Assembly (NCBI GenBank): GCA_019694675.1
Contig: JAIBBK010000062.1
Coordinates: forward strand, 1 to 46,619
Origin: Ignavibacteria bacterium
GTDB lineage: Bacteria > Bacteroidota > Ignavibacteria > Tepidaquicellales > Tepidaquicellaceae
Reading direction: 5' to 3'
Length of the DNA stretch: 46,619 nt
A program made the position numbers and the translations under genes. Numbering within the stretch: position 1 is the first letter of the stretch; each line of letters begins with the position of its first letter. The notes under the pieces are model-generated. The model searched no databases. It saw only the letters and a list, made by a program, of their open reading frames with translations, and had not been told where the DNA came from. Positions 1 to 12,299 of the stretch are shown piece by piece.

Positions 1-760
1 AAAGATACTGGTCGAAATTTATGCTGGGTTCATCCATACAGTACAGGTTCTCTTTTGTGTTTATTGTATAGGGGTATGCCATGTTGTTGTTCACTCTCCA
101 GGTAGTTCCGCAATCCCCAACAAGAAGATTGGATGAATACGATGCGTTGATGTTGGCTTTAGAATAGGTCTGAAGCCTTGTCCAGACTGAGCCGGAGTTT
201 GAAGTATAAAGCAATGTGCCGTAATCTCCCCCGGCATAGATCCTTTCGCCTTGCGGGTTGATCAAGAGAGTATTGATATCCGCGGTGTCAATGATCTGTG
301 TAGTCCAGATATTATTGGTGACCTTTGCAAAGAAGCCGTTTTCTCCTGCAACATATATGCTGAGAGGAGAGATCCAGGCATTGACATACTTAAGGTCATG
401 CGAAGTTACAGAGCTTAGTATTTGCCAGTTATTTCCTTGGTCTGTAGATTTGAGGAGAGTGCCATTGGACCCGCATGCAAAAACTACACTGTCTGATCTG
501 AAGTCTGCGAAATAAAGCTTTTCATAAGTGGGGGAGCTTATTCTTCTCCAGCTCAAACCGCCGTCAGTGGATTGAAGAATTACACCGCTGTCTCCCACTA
601 TTACGAACGCGTTCCCTGAGTACCTGTATGAAGCAATTGAATTAAGATTGGATTCAGTGCCTGAGTTTATCTGGTTCCAGTATGGCTGAGAAACTGTGTC
701 CTTAACGCAGAAAACGAGCAGGGATGTTATTGTCGAAAGGGCTAATGTAAAACTTCTCAT
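1..760 (-). CDS. Secreted BNR/Ycf48-like repeat protein, C-terminus off the window
   Basis: Reading leftward from ATG at 760 the frame stays open to base 1, so only the first 253 residues are present. The protein starts with a hydrophobic signal peptide (about residues 1-25, cleavage probably after TVSQ) and continues with repeats carrying the BNR/sialidase-type Asp-box pattern: STDGGLSW, STDQGNNW and TSNSGSVW. Such repeats form beta-propellers (Ycf48/HCF136-like fold) and in this phylum are typical of exported proteins, often with a T9SS tail, which cannot be seen here. The start is supported by an AAAGGAG Shine-Dalgarno about 8 bases upstream, a feature shared with other exported genes in this window. 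A TAGTTTTG element at 855-862 (minus) could be its -7 box, but no good -33 element is present. The substrate is unknown. Confidence 0.8.
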   Translation of the reverse strand, partial: MRSFTLALSTITSLLVFCVKDTVSQPYWNQINSGTESNLNSIASYRYSGNAFVIVGDSGVILQSTDGGLSWRRISSPTYEKLYFADFRSDSVVFACGSNGTLLKSTDQGNNWQILSSVTSHDLKYVNAWISPLSIYVAGENGFFAKVTNNIWTTQIIDTADINTLLINPQGERIYAGGDYGTLLYTSNSGSVWTRLQTYSKANINASYSSNLLVGDCGTTWRVNNNMAYPYTINTKENLYCMDEPSINFDQYL

Positions 761-887
761 AAGTCTAACTCCTTTGATTAAGCTTCAACTTACCCATTGC
801 TAAATGGTTCAGTTGAGCCGCATTAGTCGCTATGAACTAATTGAACAACCTAAGCAAAACTAATGGTTCTTCAACAACCTGGAAAGG

Positions 888-1706
888 CTAATAACTTTCC
901 TCAAGCGTCGGAAACTTCCCGTCCTTTACATCCTTGATGTATCTTCGGAAGGCATCCTTTGTATCGGAAGCCATCTTAGCATACCGTCGCACGAATCTCG
1001 GCTTGAAATCCTCTACAAGGCCCAGCATGTCGTGGGTTACCATCACCTGTCCGTCGCAGTTGGGCCCGGCTCCGATTCCAATGGTCGGGATCTTCAGCGC
1101 TTTTGATACTTTTGTCCCAAGCTTCGCAGGAATCTTTTCCAGCACTATTGCAAAACATCCAGCCTTTTCAAGAAGCAGTGCATCGCTGAAGATCCTGTCG
1201 GCTTCATCCTTCTCAACGCCTCGCGTCTTGAAGCTTCCGAACTTGTTGATTGACTGCGGAGTGAGTCCGAGATGTCCCATGACGGGAATCCCGATCTCTA
1301 CAACTCTTCGTATTGCCTCGGCCATGTAGTCTCCGCCCTCCATCTTCACGGCATCACAGCCGGTCTCCTTCATTACCTTGCCGCAGTTTGTTATTGCCTC
1401 CTTCACTCCGACCTGATAACTCATGAATGTCATATCACCTACAACAATAGCATTCCTGACTGCGCGTTTCACTATCCTTGTATGGTAGATCATTTCTTCA
1501 AGTGTTACGGGAAGTGTTGTTTCGTTGCCCTGAATCACATTGCCGAGCGAATCTCCGACAAGTATGACTTCAATTCCTGCCTGATCGAGAAACTTTGCAG
1601 TGAGAAAATCATAAGCCGTCAGCATTGCGATCTTCTCCTTTCGCTTCTTCATTTCAGAGAGGACCTTTGTAGTGATGTGCGAACCTTCAGCTTTTTGTGA
1701 TGACAT
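888..1706 (-). CDS. panB: 3-methyl-2-oxobutanoate hydroxymethyltransferase
   Basis: First committed enzyme of pantothenate synthesis: it transfers a hydroxymethyl group from methylenetetrahydrofolate to 2-oxoisovalerate to give ketopantoate, in the cytosol. 272 residues, close to the usual 260-275. The TIM-barrel family motifs are in order: MLTAYD (28-33), VGDSLGNV (50-57), GDMTFMSY (90-97), HLGLTPQS (145-152), TIGIGAG (208-214) and DGQVMVTHDMLGL (218-230). By family comparison the metal ligands are Asp52, Asp91 and Glu123, and the catalytic acid is Glu190. There is no recognisable Shine-Dalgarno upstream of the ATG, as for most housekeeping genes here. It lies 43 bases after lpxA and is probably the last gene of the glycosyltransferase-lpxA-panB transcript. 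No panC or panD is adjacent. Confidence 0.96.
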   Translation of the reverse strand: MSSQKAEGSHITTKVLSEMKKRKEKIAMLTAYDFLTAKFLDQAGIEVILVGDSLGNVIQGNETTLPVTLEEMIYHTRIVKRAVRNAIVVGDMTFMSYQVGVKEAITNCGKVMKETGCDAVKMEGGDYMAEAIRRVVEIGIPVMGHLGLTPQSINKFGSFKTRGVEKDEADRIFSDALLLEKAGCFAIVLEKIPAKLGTKVSKALKIPTIGIGAGPNCDGQVMVTHDMLGLVEDFKPRFVRRYAKMASDTKDAFRRYIKDVKDGKFPTLEESY

Positions 1707-1749
1707 CTGGACAGAGAATTAATTGGAAGAAGAATTGGGGAATAGCACT

Positions 1750-2517
1750 CTATCCCCTGATTATGCCGCGCTTGCTTTCTTTTATGAAGTTCACAATGTC
1801 CATCGCCTCAGGCTTGTCGCTCATTTCCTTTTCGATTCTTGCAACTGCATCACTTACGTTTAGCCCTGACTTGTAAAGCAGATCGTATGTACCGGAGATG
1901 ACATGTATCTGTTCATTTGAAAAGCCTCTTCTGCGAAGGCCCACAAGGTTAATTCCTTCAAACCTGAGCGGAACAGAACCTGCAAGAATGAACGGGGGAA
2001 CATCCTTCACAACCCTGAAGCCGCCGCCAATCATTGCATGTTTTCCGATCTTCACAAACTGGTGGATCGCAACCAGGCCGCCGACAATCACCCAGTCACC
2101 GATTTCAACATGTCCGCCCATTTGTACGCCGTTAGCAAGTATCACATTGTCGCCGAGCCTGCAGTCGTGCGCTACATGGGCATAAGCCATAATGAAGCAG
2201 TTCCTGCCTATGATTGTCCTCTTGCTGTGGTTCGTTGCCCGGTTAAGTGTCACAAACTCCCTTACTACTGTGCCGTCTCCGACTTCCACCGTTGTGCTTT
2301 CGCCTTCGAATTTCAGATCCTGAGGTACGGTGCCTATGGAAGCTCCGTGAAAGATCTTCACATTGTTGCCTATCCTTGCACCGTCAGCTATCAAAGCACA
2401 TGTGCCGATCTCAACATTGTCGCCTATCAATACGTCATCGGATACTGTTGAGTAACTGCCTATGCGAAAGTCCTTGCCTGTCTTTGCATTGACGCTTACG
2501 GAATTTAGTTCGTTCAT
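1750..2517 (-). CDS. lpxA: Acyl-ACP--UDP-N-acetylglucosamine O-acyltransferase
   Basis: First step of lipid A synthesis: transfer of a 3-hydroxyacyl chain from acyl carrier protein to UDP-GlcNAc, in the cytosol. The sequence is a left-handed parallel beta-helix of hexapeptide repeats (IGDNVEIG, IGNNVKI, LGDNVILA, IGDWVIVG, IGKHAMIGG), with the catalytic His in AHVAHDC (His117 from this start; E. coli His125), then the helical C-terminal domain. The frame is open upstream to an ATG at 2565, but that start would overlap the glycosyltransferase by 26 bases and add 16 residues the family does not need. The ATG at 2517 puts the helix immediately at the N-terminus as in other LpxA proteins and gives 255 residues (E. 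coli 262). It implies an LPS-bearing outer membrane. lpxD, lpxB and fabZ are not in the window. Confidence 0.93.
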   Translation of the reverse strand: MNELNSVSVNAKTGKDFRIGSYSTVSDDVLIGDNVEIGTCALIADGARIGNNVKIFHGASIGTVPQDLKFEGESTTVEVGDGTVVREFVTLNRATNHSKRTIIGRNCFIMAYAHVAHDCRLGDNVILANGVQMGGHVEIGDWVIVGGLVAIHQFVKIGKHAMIGGGFRVVKDVPPFILAGSVPLRFEGINLVGLRRRGFSNEQIHVISGTYDLLYKSGLNVSDAVARIEKEMSDKPEAMDIVNFIKESKRGIIRG

Positions 2518-2539
2518 TGAAAGAGGTTTTTGATCGGAT

Positions 2540-3604
2540 TCAAATTGTGGTTTCAACAAGTACATCCTGGTCGGTGAAACTTGACTTTGTGATCATTTCT
2601 GCCATAAGCCCGAGCGAAAAGAACTGGACTCCCAGCATTATCAGGAATATTCCTACAATGAACAGCGGCCTGTCGCTTAGAGGTTTGTCTTCAAAGAACT
2701 TAAGAAACGCAAGATAAGCAGTAATGAAGAATCCAAGTGTGGAAGTCACCAGCCCAATGGTTCCGAAGAAATGCAATGGTCTTTTTATGTACCTGTCAAT
2801 GAATACTACGGTGATAAGATCAAGAAATCCGTTTATGAACCGGCTCGCACCGAACTTAGTCTGCCCGTACTTTCTGGCATGGTGCTTCACCGGTTTTTCG
2901 GTGACTTTGAATCCCGACAGGTGAGCAAGGGCAGGTATGTATCTGTGCATTTCTCCGTATATCTTCAGACTCTTTACAACATCCTTTTTGTATGCTTTCA
3001 GGCCGCAGTTAAAATCATGGAGTTTGATGCCGGACAGCTTTGAAGTCACATAATTGAAAAACTTCGACGTGTGCTTTTTTATAAAGGGGTCGTATCGGAC
3101 TTTCTTCCAGCCCGAAACAAGGTCGTATCCTGAGTTCAGGGTCCTAATCAGATCAGGTATTTCCTCGGGATCGTCCTGCAGGTCAGCGTCCATTGTGATC
3201 ACAATATTTCCCTTTGCTGCTCTGAAACCCTTGGCGAGAGCGGCTGATTTGCCGTAATTCTTTCTGAATTTGATGCAGTGAAATCTGTTGTTTCTCCTGT
3301 TCACCTCACGTATCCTTTCAAATGACCTGTCGGTGCTGCCATCATCAACAAATATCACTTCATAATCGCACTGAAGCGATTTCAGTACTTCTTCCAGATT
3401 TGACGAAAGTTCGCTTATGGATTCTTCTTCGTTGAGCAAAGGAATTACAACTGATATACTCTGATTTGAGCGGATTGCTTTGGGTGGCTCCTGAACTGCT
3501 GCTTGTTTTTTGACCGGTTCACCGCCGGGTTGCTCTTTGGGGGCAGGTTTCCTGTGGTATCTTTTCCATTTCGTATGCACATTTTTTTTGCGCTGGTGTT
3601 CCAT
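2540..3604 (-). CDS. Family 2 glycosyltransferase, polyprenyl-phosphate sugar transferase type
   Basis: 354 residues. Residues 1-45 are basic and proline-rich, probably disordered. The GT2 (GT-A) catalytic domain spans about 49-265: VVIPLLNEEES (52-62), FVDDGSTD (85-92), the DAD metal-binding triad (139-141) in MDADLQDDPEE, and DFNCGLKAY (197-205). Two hydrophobic helices follow at about 278-301 and 313-335. This is the layout of the DPM1/GtrB/ArnC-like group, which loads a sugar from a nucleotide donor onto undecaprenyl phosphate at the inner membrane. The donor cannot be read from sequence. It is the first gene of a leftward operon with lpxA, suggesting a role in envelope glycolipid or LPS work. 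A promoter (TTG, 20 bases, TACCTTAT) lies just upstream with a leader of only about 13 bases. Confidence 0.88.
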   Translation of the reverse strand: MEHQRKKNVHTKWKRYHRKPAPKEQPGGEPVKKQAAVQEPPKAIRSNQSISVVIPLLNEEESISELSSNLEEVLKSLQCDYEVIFVDDGSTDRSFERIREVNRRNNRFHCIKFRKNYGKSAALAKGFRAAKGNIVITMDADLQDDPEEIPDLIRTLNSGYDLVSGWKKVRYDPFIKKHTSKFFNYVTSKLSGIKLHDFNCGLKAYKKDVVKSLKIYGEMHRYIPALAHLSGFKVTEKPVKHHARKYGQTKFGASRFINGFLDLITVVFIDRYIKRPLHFFGTIGLVTSTLGFFITAYLAFLKFFEDKPLSDRPLFIVGIFLIMLGVQFFSLGLMAEMITKSSFTDQDVLVETTI

Positions 3605-3623
3605 TAAATCGTTTTATTGAATA

Positions 3624-3654
3624 ATAAGGTATATCTTATGCTTTTGAATTTCAA
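3624..3654 (-). promoter_or_regulatory. Promoter of the glycosyltransferase-lpxA-panB operon
   Basis: On the minus strand a TTG (3654-3652) is separated by exactly 20 bases from TACCTTAT (3631-3624). This fits the Bacteroidota -33/-7 layout seen at other genes in this window and places the transcript start only about 13 bases before the ATG at 3604. Confidence 0.6.
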
Positions 3655-4000
3655 TTGATTAACAGCGGCATTCCGGAGTGGGATCACATGCTGTGGATTG
3701 CTGCAGCCGTTGCTTCTTTTGCCTCAGCACGGTCTGTCTCAGTTAATAACTGATGCTGTCTGATGAGATAGCAAATGAAAATCAGTCGAGGTTGTGCCGG
3801 ATAATGACTGAATCTGCACAGTCTGACTGATATTGTTTATTCGGGCGAATATTGACAGTGTAAAAAATGACCGGAATTCTATTAAATCCGGCTTTTTAAA
3901 AAAAACTTTGGCAAAGACAAAGAAATGGTTTTTGATTTCAGTAAGAAATTCGTATATTTGCACAGATTGAAAAAGTAAGGGAGAAAATCTAATTTCTTCC
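3655..4000. other. Spacer between divergent operons, no gene seen
   Basis: About 350 bases between the leftward glycosyltransferase promoter and the rightward rRNA promoter. I see no convincing coding frame, tRNA or strong hairpin. It probably serves as the upstream region of the rRNA promoter; its right half is A+T-rich. Confidence 0.6.
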
Positions 4001-4031
4001 TTGACTTTTGGAACTTTTTGTGTTATTTTTG
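4001..4031 (+). promoter_or_regulatory. rRNA operon promoter
   Basis: TTG at 4001-4003 (inside TTGACT), a 20-base spacer, then TATTTTTG at 4024-4031. This is a perfect match to the Bacteroidota consensus TTG-N19/20-TAnnTTTG. The transcript would start near 4037, about 125 bases before 16S. Confidence 0.8.
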
Positions 4032-4047
4032 TAGTTCCTATAAACAT

Positions 4048-4060
4048 TGTTCTTTGTAAA
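4048..4060 (+). promoter_or_regulatory. boxA antitermination site in the rRNA leader
   Basis: TGTTCTTTGTAAA closely matches the boxA element (TGYTCTTT core) bound by NusB/NusE in rRNA leaders. It lies just after the predicted transcript start, where boxA is expected. Confidence 0.6.
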
Positions 4061-4100
4061 TACTAGACAGATAAGCACAAGAATCAAGTACACAGAATAT

Positions 4101-4139
4101 ATTGTGTGCGAACTTCAATACTTTGGAACCTTGTAGCCG
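4101..4139 (+). other. 5' arm of the pre-16S processing stem
   Basis: Two segments, ATTGTGTGCGAAC (4101-4113) and TTGTAGCCG (4131-4139), are exact reverse complements of segments just after 16S (5724-5736 and 5694-5702), in nested order. Together they form the long stem that encloses 16S for RNase III processing. Confidence 0.8.
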
Positions 4140-4162
4140 AGATCAAAATCAAACTTATTTAT

Positions 4163-5681
<1,519 letters not shown>

Positions 5682-5693
5682 TAGAGAAAGATA

Positions 5694-5736
5694 CGGCTAC
5701 AACAAAAGGGTCTAATGTAGCGGGTTCGCACACAAT
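5694..5736 (+). other. 3' arm of the pre-16S processing stem
   Basis: CGGCTACAA (5694-5702) and GTTCGCACACAAT (5724-5736) pair exactly with 4131-4139 and 4101-4113, enclosing 16S for endonucleolytic release. Confidence 0.8.
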
Positions 5737-5756
5737 TTTTGATTTTATATGCCATT

Positions 5757-5830
<74 letters not shown>

Positions 5831-5858
5831 CGCTATTATTGGCTGAGTTTTTACGAAT

Positions 5859-5931
5859 GGGGTTATAGCTCAATTGGTAGAGCATTAGCTTTGCAAGCTA
5901 AGGGTTAGCGGTTCGATTCCGCTTAACTCCA
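5859..5931 (+). tRNA. tRNA-Ala (anticodon TGC)
   Basis: 73-base cloverleaf: acceptor GGGGTTA pairs with TAACTCC (one G-T pair), the anticodon loop is TTTGCAA (TGC), and the T-arm contains GGTTCGATTCC. CCA is not encoded. It is the second tRNA of the rRNA spacer. Confidence 0.97.
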
Positions 5932-6002
5932 CAAAGCAATGATTTTCCGTCTTCTGACGGATGTAAGTATCCTCCGCAGGTATTATTAAGCGGATCGGAG
6001 TT

Positions 6003-6014
6003 TGTTCTTTTACA
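6003..6014 (+). promoter_or_regulatory. Second boxA-like site before 23S
   Basis: TGTTCTTTTACA resembles boxA and lies in the spacer upstream of 23S, where a second antitermination site is often found in rRNA operons. Confidence 0.45.
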
Positions 6015-6073
6015 ATATTGAATCCATAAAAACAACAAGTATATTGATGCGCTTTCTCCGGAGTGATCCGGGG

Positions 6074-6097
6074 ACACTACCTGTATCAATATAGGGT
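6074..6097 (+). other. 5' arm of the pre-23S processing stem
   Basis: ACACTACCT (6074-6082) pairs exactly with 9067-9075. The following TATCAATATAGGGT (6084-6097) pairs with 9053-9066 apart from two positions that can form G-T pairs. One bulged base separates the two blocks, giving a stem of about 23 pairs enclosing 23S. Confidence 0.8.
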
Positions 6098-6100
6098 TTT

Positions 6101-9043
<2,943 letters not shown>

Positions 9044-9052
9044 TATATTTTT

Positions 9053-9075
9053 ACCCTCTATTGGTAAGGTAGTGT
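9053..9075 (+). other. 3' arm of the pre-23S processing stem
   Basis: A continuous 23-base segment that pairs with 6074-6097 across 23S, with one bulge and two G-T pairs on the RNA. Confidence 0.8.
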
Positions 9076-9117
9076 TTGGGCATCAGTAAACTTTTTTATG
9101 GATCCGATTTTCTGATT

Positions 9118-9235
<118 letters not shown>

Positions 9236-9243
9236 TTATTCTT

Positions 9244-9275
9244 AAGCCGTAACCAATATTGGTTGCGGCTTTTTT
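9244..9275 (+). terminator. Rho-independent terminator of the rRNA operon
   Basis: A 13-pair stem, AAGCCGTAACCAA against TTGGTTGCGGCTT, with a 2-base apex is followed by a T run. It lies 9 bases after 5S. Confidence 0.9.
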
Positions 9276-9655
9276 GTTATATTATGAGATTTTTTGTGCT
9301 GAACCCGTTTGCGGCGGCAACTATCAACGAATATCTGTATGGTCCAGCTTTGTGCCATGACAAATCCGGAACATGAATCTGACGAATTTCAGAATTACTA
9401 ATCCTGATTAGCCGCAATTTAACTGACGGTCCGCTTCTAAAATGCTTCCGTTACCTTCAGGCGCAAAGATCACCTAAAAGGATAATACTGAAGAAATGAA
9501 GGCAGAAAAGATGATTTCATCTTTCTTCAAGAAAAGAGAAAACCATGGCCGTGAATCGAACATAAACAAATTGCCTACGAGTGTATTTAAATCGTGGAAA
9601 ATGTTGCGCTGCCTAATCTCAAAAGGCTTTTTATCATGACTCAGCAAAATTGAAA
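9276..9655. other. Spacer after the rRNA operon, no confident gene
   Basis: About 380 bases. The only coding-like frame is a 47-codon ATG frame at 9496-9639 (plus strand) encoding a basic peptide (MKAEKMISSFFKKREN...). It has no Shine-Dalgarno and no recognisable homologue, so I leave it as a possible small gene of low confidence. Nothing else was seen. Confidence 0.5.
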
Positions 9656-9686
9656 TTGAATAACTTTCCGCGATTCGGTATTTTAC
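9656..9686 (+). promoter_or_regulatory. Promoter of tRNA-Arg and probably the SDR-to-dnaB operon
   Basis: TTG at 9656-9658, exactly 20 bases, then TATTTTAC at 9679-9686, ending 8 bases before the tRNA. No second promoter is visible in the 21 bases between the tRNA and the next gene, so the tRNA and the operon are likely to share this start. Confidence 0.65.
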
Positions 9687-9694
9687 AAATTACT

Positions 9695-9768
9695 GCCCTT
9701 GTAGCTCAGGTGGATAGAGCAGCAGTTTCCTAAACTGCGTGTCGGATGTTCGAGTCATCCCAAGGGCA
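9695..9768 (+). tRNA. tRNA-Arg (anticodon CCT)
   Basis: 74-base cloverleaf: acceptor GCCCTTG pairs with CAAGGGC, D-arm AGCTCAGGTGGATAGAGC, anticodon loop TTCCTAA (CCT, reads AGG), T-arm with GTTCGAGTC. The discriminator is A. CCA is not encoded; the bases after it are CAC. It stands alone rather than in a tRNA cluster and runs almost directly into the SDR gene. Confidence 0.96.
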
Positions 9769-9789
9769 CACAGAAATTCATTCATTCCG

Positions 9790-10533
9790 TTGGATCTTAA
9801 TCGAAAGACCGCTCTTGTTACCGGTGGCGGAAGGCGGCTCGGAAAGCATATTGCCCTTGAACTTGCCGCATCCGGTTTTGACATAGCATTTACTTACAAC
9901 TCAACTCCGCAAACCCTGCTTGACGAGACAATCAGACAAATAACCGGCCGGGGTGTCAGTGTACTGCCTGTAAGGTGTGATGTTAGAAAGACAGATTCTG
10001 TATTTGAAGCGGCTGAGACTGTATTCGGGAAATTCGGAACGGTGGATGTGCTGGTAAACAATGCGGCGATCTTCCGCAAAGTTGACTTCTTTGACATCAC
10101 GGAAGAGATATTTGATGAGTTTGTGCAGGTCAATCTCAAAAGCATTCTTTTCTTCAGCCAGGCATGCGCTCTGAAAATGCTGGAGAATAAGAGGAAACCG
10201 GCGAAGATAATCAACATCTCCTCGCTCGGTGCTTTTGAAAACTGGCCCGGATACATTCCTTACAGCGTTTCAAAGGCCGGCGTTGTGAAACTGACACAGC
10301 TCCTTGCCAAGAAGCTTGCTCCCGGTATACTTGTCAATTCAATTGCGCCGGGTACCATAATCATAGAGGATGATGAAAACGCAAATGTTGATCCTGACGA
10401 TGAACGGAAGTATCCTCTGAAGAGGTTCGGAAATTCGAAAGATGTAACTTCCCTTGTAAGATATCTTGCAGAAGAGAACACATTCATAACAGGGCAAACA
10501 ATTTGTGTTGACGGCGGAAAGCTGCTCAACTGA
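9790..10533 (+). CDS. Short-chain dehydrogenase/reductase, possibly pteridine-reductase-like
   Basis: 247 residues from a TTG start. The frame is open further upstream but only through the tRNA, so TTG at 9790 (protein MDLNRKTALVTGG) is the first sensible start and begins exactly at the first strand of the Rossmann fold. SDR motifs: TGGGRRLG (11-18) for NAD(P), NNAA (90-93), catalytic Ser144/145 in NISS, and Tyr158-x3-Lys162 (YSVSK). The double arginine in the nucleotide motif and KLAPGILVNSIAPG recall FolM/pteridine reductases, where an Arg favours NADPH. A FabG-like 3-oxoacyl-ACP reductase is the other option. It has no Shine-Dalgarno. First protein gene of the operon leading to dnaB; LOG starts 13 bases after its stop. 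Confidence 0.88.
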   Translation: MDLNRKTALVTGGGRRLGKHIALELAASGFDIAFTYNSTPQTLLDETIRQITGRGVSVLPVRCDVRKTDSVFEAAETVFGKFGTVDVLVNNAAIFRKVDFFDITEEIFDEFVQVNLKSILFFSQACALKMLENKRKPAKIINISSLGAFENWPGYIPYSVSKAGVVKLTQLLAKKLAPGILVNSIAPGTIIIEDDENANVDPDDERKYPLKRFGNSKDVTSLVRYLAEENTFITGQTICVDGGKLLN

Positions 10534-10546
10534 AAGCAAAGTCATA

Positions 10547-11404
10547 ATGGCAAATAATAAGACAAAAACCATAGAAGGCGATTACATTGCCAAAGCACCC
10601 AAGGCTTACCACAATCTTAAATTCCTCAATTCGCCCGGTGCAAGGTCTCTGAGGATACTGAGTGAATACGCCGAGCCGCTCGAAAGGATCAGAAGATACA
10701 AAATAAATCATACTGTAGTGTTCTTTGGTTCTGCCAGGACACTTCCGCGAAAGAAAGCCCTCGAGAACCTGGCGGCAGTCAGGGCGAAGATAGACTCTGA
10801 CGCCAGAATCGGAAGAAAGCTCGAGAAGGCTCTTAAGTCTGCAGAAGTAGACCTGCAAATGTCAAAGTACTATGAGGATACTGCTGAACTTGCATATCTT
10901 CTTACGAAATGGGCAAAAGGCCTGAAGAAGCCGAACAAGTTCATTGTCTGCTCAGGCGGCGGACCTGGTATCATGGAGGCGGCAAACCGGGGAGCATCAA
11001 GGGCAAAGGGTTTTTCAATGGGATTGAACATCTCTCTGCCGTTTGAGCAGTATCCTAACATGTACATCTCACCGGAACTTAACTTCGAATTTCATTACTT
11101 CTTCATGAGAAAGTTCTGGTTTGCGTATCTTGCCAAGGCCCTTGTAATCATGCCCGGCGGCTTCGGTACTCTTGATGAACTATTTGAGATCCTTACTCTC
11201 ATACAGACCGGAAAGCTTCACAAAAAAATGACTGTCGTTGTTTACGGCAAGGAATTCTGGGACAAGATTGTGAACTTCGACAACCTTGTGGAACTGAATG
11301 TGATCTCAGCAGAGGACCTGAAGCTCTTCAAATTTGCAAACAGTCCTGCCGAAGCATTTGAATACCTGACAAAGGAACTTACACACAATTACGTAATAAA
11401 GTGA
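10547..11404 (+). CDS. LOG family protein (nucleotide phosphoribohydrolase type)
   Basis: 285 residues from ATG 10547. An upstream in-frame start would overlap the SDR gene and is not needed. LOG/lysine-decarboxylase-like Rossmann proteins carry SGGGPGIMEAANRGA followed by PGGFGTLDE (203-211), both present here. Characterised members cleave nucleoside 5'-monophosphates to the base and ribose 5-phosphate; plant members activate cytokinins. The N-terminal 70 residues before VVFFGSAR are longer than in the smallest LOG proteins, as in the longer bacterial subgroup. The true substrate here is unknown. It sits between SDR and yicC (7-base gap) in a tight operon, and its product is probably cytosolic. 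Confidence 0.9.
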   Translation: MANNKTKTIEGDYIAKAPKAYHNLKFLNSPGARSLRILSEYAEPLERIRRYKINHTVVFFGSARTLPRKKALENLAAVRAKIDSDARIGRKLEKALKSAEVDLQMSKYYEDTAELAYLLTKWAKGLKKPNKFIVCSGGGPGIMEAANRGASRAKGFSMGLNISLPFEQYPNMYISPELNFEFHYFFMRKFWFAYLAKALVIMPGGFGTLDELFEILTLIQTGKLHKKMTVVVYGKEFWDKIVNFDNLVELNVISAEDLKLFKFANSPAEAFEYLTKELTHNYVIK

Positions 11405-11411
11405 GAAACTC

Positions 11412-12293
11412 ATGATAATCAGCATGACAGGATTCGGAAGAGCCGAGGGTACATTCGGAAGGCACAGATACAGAGTTGAAATGACTTCGGTAAACAACAG
11501 ATACCTTGAGATCGGGATAAGGTTTCCGAAACGGCTTGCTTCGCGTGAGTATGAGCTGAAGGAAATTCTGAGAAAGAAAGTCTCAAGAGGCAAACTGAAT
11601 GTTTTCGTCAGTTCAGACAGTGATGCAGATTCTTCAAACGGCGGCATAGGCGATGAGAACAAGATCAGAGACTTCTTCAAGCTCGCTCAAAACATAAACA
11701 GGATAATCGGCTCCAAAGAGCCCGTGAAGCTTGCAGACATACTCGAGCTTGGCGAATATCTGAGCATTACTGATGATTCAGCAGTGAGCGATAAGGAGGC
11801 TGCTTTCGTGGCATCGCTCGTTGATAAGGCAGCGGATGACCTGAACAGAATGAAGGCGAAAGAAGGCAAGCAACTCGAAAAGGATATGCTCAGGAGAGTA
11901 AGGTCCATCGAAAAAGAATCTGATGTAATAGTGAGCCTTTCAAAGAAGAGAGTGAAGGCAGAATCTGAGAGGATCAGGAAGAAGCTGGACACATTGCTTG
12001 ACTCGAGAAAGGACATTGATGAAAGAAGGATTGAAATGGAGATCGTGATGTTTGCCGATAAATCTGATATTACGGAAGAAGTAACGAGATTAAGAAGCCA
12101 CACGAAATACTTCTCGGAATACGCCCGCTCGGAAGAGCTTGCAGGAAGAAGGTTGAATTTTCTTGTGCAGGAGATGAACAGGGAAATTAATACAATTGCA
12201 TCTAAATCTTCTGAAGCTGAAATTTCCCAGAGGTCGGCTGTGCTTAAGGAAGAACTTGAGAAGATCCGCGAGCAAATTCAAAATGTGGAATGA
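11412..12293 (+). CDS. yicC: YicC family endoribonuclease
   Basis: 293 residues (E. coli YicC 287). The N-terminus MIISMTGFGRAEG and VEMTSVNNRYLEI are typical of the YicC N-terminal domain. The C-terminus carries the DUF1732 signature EEVTRLRSHTKYF...GRRLNFLVQEMNREINTIASK. E. coli YicC has been described as an RNase acting on a small RNA. The gene lies directly before gmk (6-base gap), the standard association of yicC with gmk and rpoZ across bacteria. There is no Shine-Dalgarno. The middle section is strongly charged and probably helical. Cytosolic. Confidence 0.93.
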   Translation: MIISMTGFGRAEGTFGRHRYRVEMTSVNNRYLEIGIRFPKRLASREYELKEILRKKVSRGKLNVFVSSDSDADSSNGGIGDENKIRDFFKLAQNINRIIGSKEPVKLADILELGEYLSITDDSAVSDKEAAFVASLVDKAADDLNRMKAKEGKQLEKDMLRRVRSIEKESDVIVSLSKKRVKAESERIRKKLDTLLDSRKDIDERRIEMEIVMFADKSDITEEVTRLRSHTKYFSEYARSEELAGRRLNFLVQEMNREINTIASKSSEAEISQRSAVLKEELEKIREQIQNVE

Positions 12294-12299
12294 GATCCT

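Noticed and set aside
2518..2565. 16-residue N-terminal extension of LpxA
   Set aside because: It overlaps the upstream gene and lies outside the family fold, although it cannot be fully excluded.
9739..9789. GTG start of the SDR gene inside tRNA-Arg
   Set aside because: The first codons would be tRNA sequence; the Rossmann fold begins right after TTG 9790.
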